Source: Deltaproteobacteria bacterium | GTDB lineage: Bacteria; Myxococcota; Myxococcia; SLRQ01 | Assembly (NCBI GenBank): GCA_007128675.1 | Contig: SKWY01000078.1 | Coordinates: 1 to 12,146 of the forward strand | DNA length: 12,146 nt | Direction of reading: 5' to 3' | In this document: in pieces, positions 1 through 6,735 of the stretch | Layout: every line of letters begins with the position of its first letter | Position numbering within the stretch: position 1 is the first letter of the stretch | Notes under the pieces: generated by a model | What the model was told of the DNA's origin: nothing | Seen by the model: the letters and a program-made list of their open reading frames with translations, nothing else | Databases searched by the model: none | Translations under genes and position numbers: made by a program

Positions 1-262
1 CTGGGCACCGTGGCTGCGGTCTTCGCCACCTGGACGGAGGGCTTCTCGTCTCGGGCCGTCGAATGGTTCGCGCCGGAGCGAGTGGGAGGCGAGTCCTGGT
101 TGACATCCTTCGGTAACGTCGGGGACGGAGGTGGCGTCTACCCTGGAGGTGGCGTCGGAGGTGGCGGGGGATGTGCCTGCGCCGGCTGCGCCTGCGCCTG
201 CGCTTGTGCAGGCGGTGGGCGGTGACGCTCCGGTTTCCGTCGTCCGGCCTTTTGGAATCCCC
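1..262. other. Upstream region with low-complexity GC-rich tract, no secure gene
   Basis: No convincing gene was found here. One frame is open from the left edge to 225, but its translation ends in a Gly/Cys/Ala-only run caused by the repetitive tract at about 131-225, so it is not credible. The frame of the downstream transporter is open from a GTG at 131. The 44 residues this would add are Ala/Pro/Val-rich and look like linker or noncoding repeat. A TTGACA hexamer lies at 100-105, but no -10 element follows at the usual distance. Confidence 0.5.
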
Positions 263-835
263 ATGGAAGTCTTCTTCATTTCCCTTGCAACAGTGGCCGT
301 CGCCGAGATCGGCGACAAAACCCAGTTCGTTGCGATCGCACTGAGTGCTCGATTCTCGCGGCCGTTTTCTGTAGTGGCTGGTGTCTTTGCCGCGTCCTTG
401 GTCGCCCATGGGCTGGCTGCCGTGGGTGGGGTCTGGATCTCACGATTGTTGCCCGACGCGCTGCTTGCCTGGATTGTGGGACTAGGTTTCATCGCCATGG
501 CGATCTGGGCGCTGTGCGGCGATGGGCATGACGAAGAGAGACCGAGATCCATATCGGGGCGTGGAGCGTTTCTGACCACCTTCCTGCTGTTCTTGGTCAT
601 GGAGATGGGCGACAAAACTCAGATTGCCACCGCTGCACTAGCAGCGGGATTCGACAACGTTCTTTGGGTCGTAGCCGGGAGTACTTTGGGCATGTTGGTG
701 GCCAATGTGCCGGCCGTGTGGATTGGTCACCGCTACGCCGCGCGTATTCCCACACGCCTCATGGCACGGATCAGCGCGACCATCTTCACCGTGATCGGTG
801 TAGCGGTGATCGCTAATGCCCTACTCAATGGTTAG
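263..835 (+). CDS. TMEM165/GDT1 family (UPF0016) membrane transporter, probable Mn2+/Ca2+ exporter
   Basis: A 190-residue inner-membrane protein. It carries the family signature twice: E15-IGDKTQ in the first helix and E114-MGDKTQ in the fourth, the hallmark of the duplicated three-helix UPF0016 fold in which the acidic residues form the cation path. Hydrophobic segments lie at about 3-28, 34-60, 66-84, 101-127, 131-154 and 170-188. The loop at about 86-98 is charged (GDGHDEERPR). Known relatives (yeast Gdt1, human TMEM165, bacterial MneA) move Mn2+ or Ca2+, usually by proton exchange; the substrate here is inferred. The start ATG at 263 is preferred because the family normally begins a few residues before the first motif (MEVFFISLATVAVAEIGDKT fits exactly) and 190 residues is the usual bacterial length. 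A GTG at 131 would add 44 low-complexity residues and has its purine stretch directly against the start codon, with no spacing. The gene appears monocistronic. Confidence 0.9.
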   Translation: MEVFFISLATVAVAEIGDKTQFVAIALSARFSRPFSVVAGVFAASLVAHGLAAVGGVWISRLLPDALLAWIVGLGFIAMAIWALCGDGHDEERPRSISGRGAFLTTFLLFLVMEMGDKTQIATAALAAGFDNVLWVVAGSTLGMLVANVPAVWIGHRYAARIPTRLMARISATIFTVIGVAVIANALLNG

Positions 836-1069
836 GCGTGGACCGTCCAGTTCGAGTTCAAACAGCGAACCCGAATCGCTCCGTGTAGAGGATCGTGCCG
901 TCGTCATTGGGGGGAACTAGCCGAAGACGGCTCCACTCGCGCTCACCTTCCACGTGCCGTTTAATATTACCGACATGCCGGTCATCTGACCTGACAACAG
1001 CACTCCTGCCTGGAGTGATCATGACCCGGACTACCCATAACCGGATGCCTGCTCTAGAATGCCTACGAC
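836..1069. other. Intergenic, no secure gene
   Basis: No gene is supported. On the minus strand, short protein-like pieces appear in different frames (for example PPNDDGTILYTERFG at about 850-900, and LFELELDGPR in another frame just beside it), each ended by a stop. This could be a decayed small gene, but the pieces are too short to name. Confidence 0.35.
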
Positions 1070-1384
1070 ATGAAGGTCGCGTTCAATTCTCTGTCTCGCT
1101 GGACGAGGCTCCTTTTAGCGTGCTTCGCACTGGCGACTGTGGTCCCAACCACTGCCTCCTCGATCACTCCGGTTGCCGAGAAGGTGTTGGTGTCTCGGGA
1201 TGGTCCGCCGGTGCAGCTCCCAGGCAGGCGCCTAGACAAGAGAGTGCAGCTCACGGTTCGTGGAGAAGCAGCCGACGGGAATCGTCAAGACCTTCGTGCT
1301 AGTGACTCAGTGTTGGCCCCAGAGCCTCTTTCCTCCTGTGGGCCGAAGAGAATCTTCATCCTCAATCGCGCGCTGCTGCTTTGA
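1070..1384 (+). CDS. Doubtful small secreted protein or 5' remnant of a decayed gene
   Basis: The first 31 residues look like a secretion signal: a basic start (MKVAFNSLSRWTR), a hydrophobic core (LLLACFALATVVP) and a small-residue cleavage region (TTASS). The remaining roughly 70 residues are polar and match no family I know. No Shine-Dalgarno sequence precedes the ATG. A TAGAAT hexamer at 1055-1060 would put a transcript start almost on the start codon, so a leaderless message is possible but unsupported. After about 1385 another plus frame continues with protein-like sequence (FVRLGDEFRLQLEPTCLGDL, ending at 1466), so a frameshifted secreted-protein pseudogene covering 1070-1466 is an alternative reading. 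It could also be chance. Confidence 0.25.
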   Translation: MKVAFNSLSRWTRLLLACFALATVVPTTASSITPVAEKVLVSRDGPPVQLPGRRLDKRVQLTVRGEAADGNRQDLRASDSVLAPEPLSSCGPKRIFILNRALLL

Positions 1385-1453
1385 GCCGCTGAAGACGACA
1401 TTCGTCCGTCTAGGCGACGAGTTCCGTCTCCAACTCGAGCCCACCTGTCTTGG

Positions 1454-1535
1454 GGATCTCGAATGAGATTGGATCTCGTCCTCTTCCCAGCTGGGCTTGA
1501 AGGCACGAACTCGCGGTCTTCTCACATCGAGATCC
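1454..1535. repeat. Cluster of three GGATCTCG 8-mers upstream of the hydrolase/secA-like operon
   Basis: GGATCTCG occurs at 1454-1461 and 1471-1478 as direct copies, and as its reverse complement CGAGATCC at 1528-1535, just before the hydrolase start. The second and third copies could pair as a long-range stem enclosing the perfect palindrome CCCAGCTGGG (1486-1495). A shorter inverted repeat, ATCTC-GAAT-GAGAT, overlaps the first copy. The position suits an operator or a structured leader. The core ATCTCG also occurs inside nearby genes, so chance is not excluded. Confidence 0.3.
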
Positions 1536-1550
1536 GATGAAAGACCGCGT

Positions 1551-1554
1551 GGAG
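1551..1554 (+). promoter_or_regulatory. Shine-Dalgarno GGAG for the alpha/beta hydrolase
   Basis: GGAG followed by 6 bases and then ATG at 1561. This favours the 1561 start over the in-frame ATG at 1537, which has only a weak purine stretch before it. Confidence 0.6.
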
Positions 1555-1560
1555 CACGCG

Positions 1561-2538
1561 ATGAAGATCACCCCCCACTACCCATTCGTTTCCCCGGAAG
1601 CAAAGTCCCGTTACCTGCGACATATCGAGGAAAGAGAGAAGGCTTGGCCTCTGACCTTCGAGCGCAGCACGCTTCAGACTTCCTACGGACCCACGTGCGT
1701 GAGAAGCAGCGGGCCCAAGGATGCAGCGCCTCTCTTTCTCCTTCCCGGTGGCGGGATCAGCTCGTTGATGTGGATCCCCAACATCCTCGGTCTTTGTTCG
1801 TCCTACCGCGCACACGCCCTCGATAGCATTGTCGACGTTGGGCTTAGTGCCAACACGAAGCCGGTCAAGACGATTGAAGATTTGACCGAATGGCTGAACG
1901 AGGTCCTCGAGTTGCTGGCTCCGGGAAGAAAGGTCCGGCTCATGGGCCTCTCTCACGGCGGCTGGCTTGCGGCAAACTACGCGAAGCGTCATCCGGAGCG
2001 AATCGAGAAGCTGGTTCTCTTGGCTCCCGCCGGCTGGGTTCTTCCTCTGCGGCCCGCCATGCTGATGGCCATGATGCAGATCCTTCTGCCGCCTAGAAGA
2101 TTCTTCATTAAAAGGTCCTACAATTGGTCACTACCTGATCTCGCCGCCTCCGGTCCCAAGGGACTCACGATCATCGAGGAGATGACTGAGGATCTCGCTC
2201 TAGCCTTTCGTTGCTTCGGCATTCGAAGGTTGACGAAGATGCTGGAGCCAACGGTCGCTGACGACGAGTCTATTCGAAGCATCCAGGCTTTCACGCTCTT
2301 CGTCATTGGTGAGAACGAGAGGATCTACTCGGTCAAGGATGCGCTCGACAGGCTTGGTCGAATCGCGCCCCAAATGCGAACGGCGGTGATCCCAGGAGCT
2401 GGCCACGACATGACTTGGTTGAAACCCGATTTCGTCAACAAGATCGTGCAGGGGTTCCTCGAAAGTGATCCGGAAAGGCACTCGGAGGACCAAAAGGTAG
2501 AACGCGGTTTCGATTCGCAACGGGGATGCGACCGATGA
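1561..2538 (+). CDS. Alpha/beta hydrolase
   Basis: A 325-residue alpha/beta-hydrolase-fold enzyme (esterase, thioesterase or C-C hydrolase type; substrate unknown). Visible features are the oxyanion-hole strand LLPGGG (60-65), the nucleophile elbow GLSHGG with Ser131 (129-134), the segment PERIEKLVLLAPAG after it, and the catalytic His282 in PGAGHD. At the usual acid position (FVIGEN-E-R, after strand 7) there is Glu253 rather than Asp, an accepted but less common choice. The cap region (about 160-230) is rich in Met, Leu and Pro. No signal peptide or membrane segment is clear, so it is probably cytoplasmic. An in-frame ATG at 1537 would add 8 residues; 1561 has the better ribosome site. The stop overlaps the start of the SecA-like gene (ATGA), so the two are probably made together. 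Family membership is secure; any role in export, or in handling substrates of the SecA-like motor, is inference. Confidence 0.88.
   Translation: MKITPHYPFVSPEAKSRYLRHIEEREKAWPLTFERSTLQTSYGPTCVRSSGPKDAAPLFLLPGGGISSLMWIPNILGLCSSYRAHALDSIVDVGLSANTKPVKTIEDLTEWLNEVLELLAPGRKVRLMGLSHGGWLAANYAKRHPERIEKLVLLAPAGWVLPLRPAMLMAMMQILLPPRRFFIKRSYNWSLPDLAASGPKGLTIIEEMTEDLALAFRCFGIRRLTKMLEPTVADDESIRSIQAFTLFVIGENERIYSVKDALDRLGRIAPQMRTAVIPGAGHDMTWLKPDFVNKIVQGFLESDPERHSEDQKVERGFDSQRGCDR
2522..2526 (+). promoter_or_regulatory. Shine-Dalgarno GGGGA for the SecA-like gene
   Basis: GGGGA lies 8 bases before ATG 2535 and inside the 3' end of the hydrolase gene. The upstream in-frame ATG at 2526 is directly against this purine run with no spacing. 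2535 is therefore the likely start, and it gives a 4-base ATGA overlap with the hydrolase stop, typical of translational coupling. Confidence 0.6.
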
Positions 2539-4949
2539 ATCATCGCGACTATCTTCGAGAGACGAGCCTTTCGCGCCGATGGTGGAGGGCTCTTCGTGGA
2601 GATCCCGTCGAGTACGACTTGGGTCCCTATCTGAAAGTCCTGGAGCAGATTGACCGTGCGGGAGCAGAGCTGTCCTCCAAGTCGGACCGGCAGCTTAGAG
2701 AACAAGCTCTCGTGCTCCAAAAACGCGCTCTCGCCAATGAGAGTCTGGACAGCTTTCTTCCCGAATCTTTTGCTCTGACCAGAGAGCTTTCGGAGCGCGT
2801 CGTGGGCATGCGACCTTTCGACGTGCAGGTCTTGGCCGGTATTGCCATTCACAGGGGCAAGCTTGCGGAGATGCAGACAGGTGAAGGAAAGACGCTAGCC
2901 GCCGTGTTGCCAGCTGCGCTTCGCGCCTTGGCGGGCAAAGGCGTTCACGTCCTAACATTCAACGACTACCTCGCGCGGCGAGATGCCCTGTGGATGGGCC
3001 CGATCTATGAGGCATTGGGCCTTACGGTGGGGATCATTCAAGAAGGCATGGACTCTGAATCTCGCCGCCGCGCATATGCTGCGGATATCACCTATGCCAC
3101 CGCCAAGGAGGCCGGATTCGATTACCTGCGAGGGTCACTTGCTAGAAAGACGGAGGATCTCGTCCAACGAGCGTTCAACTTCGCGATAGTCGACGAGGCC
3201 GATTCCATCCTCATCGACGAGGCACGGGTGCCGCTCGTCATCGCATGCTCGAGAAAGAATTCCGGAGCGGATCCACATCGAATCGCCGAGATAGTGAGCC
3301 AGCTCGACGAGGAGGTCGACTTCAAGCGCGACGAGTACTCACGAAACGTGCAGCTCACCGAGCACGGTCTTTGCCAAGTAGAATCCGATCTGGGCCGAGG
3401 GAACCTACATGATGTGGGCAACGAGCTGCTTCTTGCGGAGGTGAGCCAGGCGCTCCACGCACGAGCGCTGCTAAATCTAGATGTGGACTACATCGTGCGT
3501 GAGGACCGGATAGAGATCGTGGACGAGTTCACGGGGCGAGTAGTTTCGGACAGACGCTGGCCAGACGGTCTCCATAGGGCTCTAGAGGCCAAGGAGGGAC
3601 TTGATTGCATGCCCGCGAGCCGGATCCTGGGCTTGATTACGTTGCAGCACTTCCTCTCGGAGTATCCGGAGCTTTCCGGGATGACGGCCACAGCCCGCCC
3701 CTCGGCCGAGGAACTCTTGGAAGTCTACAATCTTCGGATTGTGGTTCTACCGCCCAACCGACCATGCGTTCGCGAGGATTTCCCCGATCTCGTATTCACC
3801 CATCGCGATGCGAAGATCAAAGCGATAATGAAGGAGGTTGCGAAGGCTCATGAACAGGGACGGCCTGTTCTCGTAGGAACCGTGAGCGTCGATGAGTCCG
3901 AGCGACTTTCCGCGTTGTTGAAGGAATCTGGCGTTGTCTGCCAGGTCCTCAACGCCAAGAACGACGAGGCCGAGGCGGCGATTCTAGCCGAGGCTGGAGC
4001 CGTCGGAGCCGTTACCATCTCCACGAATATGGCGGGAAGGGGAACGGATATTCGGTTGGGCGGCTCGAATCAGGAGCATCGGGAGCACGTTGTGAGGCTG
4101 GGAGGTCTCTATGTCATCGGTACGAACCGTCACGAGAGCAGGCGCATCGATGATCAACTGAGAGGGCGCGCCGGTCGCCAAGGGGACCCAGGCTCCTCGC
4201 GTTTCCTCGTGAGTCTAGAGGACCCACTCATGGTCCGTTTCGGAATCGACACGCTGATTCCCCGAAAGCTTCGCCCACGAAATCAAGAAGAACCTATTGA
4301 GTACCTTGCCATACGACGTGAGATCGATAGGCTTCAGCGCATAGTCGAGGGACAGAACTACGAGATTAGAAGGACTCTTTCTCGCTACTCGGAGATCGTC
4401 GAGCAAGAGCGGTCGATGTTGTTCGAGTGGAGATACTCCTTGTTGAACGGGAAGGAGAGGCCAGCGGCCTTCGACTCGCTTCCGAAGGACAATCAGAAGA
4501 AACTGCGACAGCTAATCGGGCACGCACGCCTCGAGGAGTTGGAGCGAAATCTGACTTTTCATTACATTGATGAGTTCTGGGCTTGTCATTTGGAGATGGT
4601 CTCGGAGGTTCGCGAGTGGATTCACCTTGTGGGTCTAGGCGGGAGAAGCCCGCTTCACGAGTTCCATAAGCAGATCGTCCCCGCTTTCGAGGGTTTCCGG
4701 GAAACGATTGAGGAACGCACGGGGCGCACGCTAGAGCGGCTCATTGTAGATGGTGAGAAGCTGCTTTCCGATCCAGAGTGGAAAGCCCCCTCCTCGACAT
4801 GGACCTATCTCGTGAACGATCAATCCTACTCGGGGCTCGAGGGTATGCTCTCCGGCATGGGCAGCGCAGCCTTCTCGGCCGTCGCGGTTCTTACGACGTG
4901 GCCTCTACTCTTGACCTGGGCGATTTGGCGTCGTTTCTCCCGGCGGTGA
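2535..4949 (+). CDS. SecA-like ATPase (SecA paralogue) with C-terminal membrane anchor
   Basis: An 804-residue protein related to SecA, the ATPase that drives preproteins through SecYEG. Motor motifs are intact: GMRPFDVQVLAG (91-102), Walker A MQTGEGKT (113-120), NDYLARRD (143-150), Walker B VDEADSILIDEAR (219-231), VDEFTGR (329-335) with RRWPDGLH, and in the second motor domain ISTNMAGRGTDIRLGG (495-510) and RRIDDQLRGRAGRQGDPGSS (536-555). It departs from housekeeping SecA in several ways. TNNEFGFDYLRDN is TAKEAGFDYLRGS; the EYDDV motif region reads SRYSEIVEQER. The stretch between that region and the two-helix finger (FWACHL, 681-686) is about 85 residues shorter than in E. coli, consistent with loss of the helical wing domain. 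The finger loop has Leu701 where E. coli has Tyr794. There is no Cys-rich zinc tail; instead the protein ends with a hydrophobic helix (about 771-797) and a basic tail RRFSRR. It is probably an accessory motor fixed to the inner membrane; its substrate is unknown. Confidence 0.9.
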   Translation: MNHRDYLRETSLSRRWWRALRGDPVEYDLGPYLKVLEQIDRAGAELSSKSDRQLREQALVLQKRALANESLDSFLPESFALTRELSERVVGMRPFDVQVLAGIAIHRGKLAEMQTGEGKTLAAVLPAALRALAGKGVHVLTFNDYLARRDALWMGPIYEALGLTVGIIQEGMDSESRRRAYAADITYATAKEAGFDYLRGSLARKTEDLVQRAFNFAIVDEADSILIDEARVPLVIACSRKNSGADPHRIAEIVSQLDEEVDFKRDEYSRNVQLTEHGLCQVESDLGRGNLHDVGNELLLAEVSQALHARALLNLDVDYIVREDRIEIVDEFTGRVVSDRRWPDGLHRALEAKEGLDCMPASRILGLITLQHFLSEYPELSGMTATARPSAEELLEVYNLRIVVLPPNRPCVREDFPDLVFTHRDAKIKAIMKEVAKAHEQGRPVLVGTVSVDESERLSALLKESGVVCQVLNAKNDEAEAAILAEAGAVGAVTISTNMAGRGTDIRLGGSNQEHREHVVRLGGLYVIGTNRHESRRIDDQLRGRAGRQGDPGSSRFLVSLEDPLMVRFGIDTLIPRKLRPRNQEEPIEYLAIRREIDRLQRIVEGQNYEIRRTLSRYSEIVEQERSMLFEWRYSLLNGKERPAAFDSLPKDNQKKLRQLIGHARLEELERNLTFHYIDEFWACHLEMVSEVREWIHLVGLGGRSPLHEFHKQIVPAFEGFRETIEERTGRTLERLIVDGEKLLSDPEWKAPSSTWTYLVNDQSYSGLEGMLSGMGSAAFSAVAVLTTWPLLLTWAIWRRFSRR

Positions 4950-5091
4950 AGTCCACCCCCCCCGACCTCGCCCTTCTCCTTCACCGGGTAGCAGCAATGT
5001 TGAGCGGAGCCTGGATTGGTGCGGATGAGAGTTTCATAGGTCTCGACTGATTATTGAGACACGACGCCCACCTCATGCTAGGGTCACGCCG

Positions 5092-5718
5092 ATGTGGGAA
5101 TGGGCCTATTCTTGGGCGAGGAAGCAACTCTGGCACGATCTACCCCAGGTGCTGAGCGCGGCCAAGGTGCAGCGGCTGTCGGGGCAGGAAGAGATCTCGG
5201 TGCTGGTCGATGGGCATGAGTGCAAGCTCGTGCTCTGGAACTTCGCCGCCGAAGTAACGGTGCCTTTAGATCATGCCGTACTTCCCGATGGTCTTCGCGT
5301 CAACGAAAGCTCTCTCTGGGGACCTCGGCTCCAGGAGACGTGGAGTTCCGGTGAGGCCGTGCAGACCGGAGATTTGGAATTCGACCTGGCCTTCGTGGTC
5401 CTCGCCGTCGAGGTTGGCGCTTTGCCGCAGGAGGAGGAGGTACGACGGATTTCGCCTGAGTTGAGGGCTTGCTTACTCGAGCTGCGATCACAACTCCGGG
5501 ACGCGGAGCTTTTCACGAACCGTTTGCGGCTTCCCATTCAGTGTAGCGGCGTCCCGTCGACCCCAAGACCATCCGTCGAGAAGCATCGGTTCCGCTGGGC
5601 GCTGGGGAGGACCTTCCTGGACTTTGATCGTATGCCGAGTTTAGCGGACCTTCAGTCGGGAATTGAACGAGCAATCAACGCGGCTCAAGTCATCGAGCGC
5701 TCGTCATCCGCATCTTGA
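5092..5718 (+). CDS. Hypothetical soluble protein
   Basis: A 208-residue protein that I cannot assign. It begins with a Trp-rich segment (MWEWAYSWARKQLW), has no signal peptide or membrane helix, and is probably cytoplasmic. The stretch TGDLEFDLAF (92-101) followed by SPELRACLLEL (121-131) recalls a loose pattern in myxobacterial hypothetical proteins (TGD-FD-F then L-RA-LL), but this is from memory and names no function. AGGG at 5080-5083, 8 bases before the ATG, is a fair ribosome site. It lies 142 bases downstream of the SecA-like gene on the same strand with no obvious terminator between, so co-transcription is possible. If so, it is a candidate partner or substrate-handling factor, but nothing in the sequence shows that. 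Confidence 0.65.
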   Translation: MWEWAYSWARKQLWHDLPQVLSAAKVQRLSGQEEISVLVDGHECKLVLWNFAAEVTVPLDHAVLPDGLRVNESSLWGPRLQETWSSGEAVQTGDLEFDLAFVVLAVEVGALPQEEEVRRISPELRACLLELRSQLRDAELFTNRLRLPIQCSGVPSTPRPSVEKHRFRWALGRTFLDFDRMPSLADLQSGIERAINAAQVIERSSSAS

Positions 5719-5978
5719 GCAACTGTCTTTCACCCGAGCTGTTGTGTACTGGTTCGAGCAACGGACGCTGCGAGAGCGGAATTCATCGTGGCAAGCGAGT
5801 TCGCAGGAGAGTATCCATGGAATGTCTGGGCCCGCCCCATCGAAGAATCGGAGTCACCAGGTTAAGGCTATGCTCCTGCGGAGTACCGAACAAAGCAATG
5901 GCCCCAGAAGGCCCAGATGGAAGGATGGTTCCCTCCTTCTCGAGGAGAACAAAGGTGCTTCACACTTGCCTCGATTGC
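5719..5978. other. No gene seen
   Basis: Plus-strand frames stay open here (one of 206 codons covers 5663-6283), but their translations are Arg/Ser-rich and of low quality, and they overlap both a real gene and a recognisable minus-strand remnant. No hairpin with a T-run follows the gene ending at 5718. Confidence 0.4.
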
Positions 5979-6353
5979 TCAACATAGCGAAGCGTGCAGG
6001 CTTGACCGGGGAGAACGAAATCCGAACATCGCCCCCGAAACGGAAACTTCGGAGGTTCCCATCTTATGTAGCACGCACTCTAGGCCATCGACGGCGGCGC
6101 CGGTGGTTACCGCGAATCTCAGTATGTAGCCTTCGCTGGAGTTCCTGGGCAGCCTTGTATCATCTGGGGTCAATTCTCGTGTGGTACAAGGGTCGACGGC
6201 GGAGACCATTACCACTCTTCTCCATTTGCCAATTTGGATTACCAGGGGGAAGTCCATGCCCGCCGGTACATCGGTCAACCTGAAGCTACCGTCGTGAGCG
6301 GATATCGCTACTGTGAGCTGCTCGGCCACATCGATGTCGTCGCCCGCGGTCAT
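5979..6353 (-). pseudogene. Fragment of a large secreted myxobacterial-type protein (carboxypeptidase regulatory-like)
   Basis: The minus-strand frame reads HDGSFRLTDVPAG, FPLVIQIGKWRR, DDTRLPRNSSEG, FAVTTGAA and DGLECVLHKMG in order. This matches a block I recall from large secreted myxobacterial proteins annotated as carboxypeptidase regulatory-like (roughly: DG-F-L-VP, PLVIQ-GRWRR, TRLPRN--EGDIP, TTG-AD-LEC-LRK-G). In those proteins the block sits inside a long chain with a cysteine-rich N-terminal part and a larger domain after it. Here an in-frame stop lies just upstream (near 6400), there is no start region or signal peptide, and after HKMG the frame runs into unrelated sequence and stops at 5979. 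Both ends are missing, so it is a remnant, not a working gene. It is the best clue to the lineage of the host. Confidence 0.6.
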
Positions 6354-6535
6354 CGATTCGAAGAAAACGACTATATCTTTTTTTCTCGTACGCAGCTCAC
6401 GTGCACGGCGCTAGTGACTAACCTTGGAAATATGTTGCAGGGAAGTTAGTTCTGCAGCTAGAGTTGCAATAGAAGCTTATCTCTATGATTCTTTTGTCTT
6501 TCAGCTTCTCGTGGCACAACATTCTTCACTTCGTT
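6354..6535. other. AT-richer spacer, no gene
   Basis: This stretch is clearly less GC-rich than its surroundings, with a T7 run at about 6378-6384, and has no credible ORF on either strand. It separates the secreted-protein remnant from the hairpin repeat and may be leftover insertion DNA. Confidence 0.4.
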
Positions 6536-6735
6536 CTCGGCTTTGCCGAGACTCGTAAGGAAGGCCTCTTCGCGACTCGTCCTTAAACGCGCCCTTGGCG
6601 CGTTGCGAGTTCAGACGCGAAAGGAGAGCCGCTTGGCGGCTCGAGCTGATCCTACGCCGTTGGCGCAGTGCGAGTGCTCAGCCTGAAGGTAGCCGAGGAG
6701 CGCTTGTTGGTGCCGACTGAGCCAGCCAGTGGCAG
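6536..6735 (-). repeat. Hairpin-rich dispersed repeat, copy 1 (two tandem ~66-bp units plus transposase fragment)
   Basis: This stretch aligns with 10067-10200. It opens with a perfect stem CTCGGC-TTT-GCCGAG (6536-6550). Two head-to-tail units follow, each starting AGAC and ending near TTGGCGC-TGCGAGT: about 6549-6611 and 6613-6679. Unit 1 holds stem TAAGGA/TCCTTA (6556-6561 with 6580-6585) and stem AACGCGCC-CTT-GGCGCGTT (6586-6604). Unit 2 holds stem GAGCCGC-TTG-GCGGCTC (6626-6642), flanked by AGGA/TCCT pairing, and stem CGCC-GTT-GGCG (6655-6665). The right part runs into a decayed transposase start read on the minus strand. Confidence 0.65.

Noticed and set aside
100..130. Promoter for the transporter based on TTGACA at 100-105
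   Set aside because: No -10-like hexamer at 16-18 bases; one matching hexamer alone is weak in GC-rich DNA.
10..225. Plus-strand ORF at the left edge
   Set aside because: Its second half is only Gly, Cys and Ala from the repetitive tract, and another frame carries the transporter extension.
836..1025. Decayed minus-strand gene suggested by protein-like pieces in three frames
   Set aside because: Each piece is only 10-30 residues with stops between, and no family is recognisable.
895..1302. Plus-strand ORF of 135 codons
   Set aside because: Low-quality Arg/Ser-rich translation with no ribosome site; it overlaps the frame with a signal-peptide-like start.
1522..1992. Minus-strand ORF of 156 codons opposite the hydrolase
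   Set aside because: Entirely antisense to a gene with clear family motifs; no credible ribosome site or domain.
2325..2852. Minus-strand ORF of 175 codons opposite the hydrolase/SecA-like junction
   Set aside because: Antisense shadow of two well-supported genes.
2535..4949. Housekeeping secA
   Set aside because: Missing the helical wing length, the zinc tail and several conserved residues, and carrying a membrane anchor; a paralogue fits better.
4953..4963. Run of eight C downstream of the SecA-like gene as a slippage site
   Set aside because: It lies after the stop codon in noncoding DNA, so no consequence can be argued.
5663..6283. Plus-strand ORF of 206 codons
   Set aside because: Its start lies inside the 5092-5718 gene, its translation is Arg/Ser-rich and of low quality, and it runs antisense to the recognisable secreted-protein remnant.
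6536..6735. CRISPR array or intrinsic terminator set
   Set aside because: Units are contiguous with no unique spacers, and no stem is followed by a T-run.
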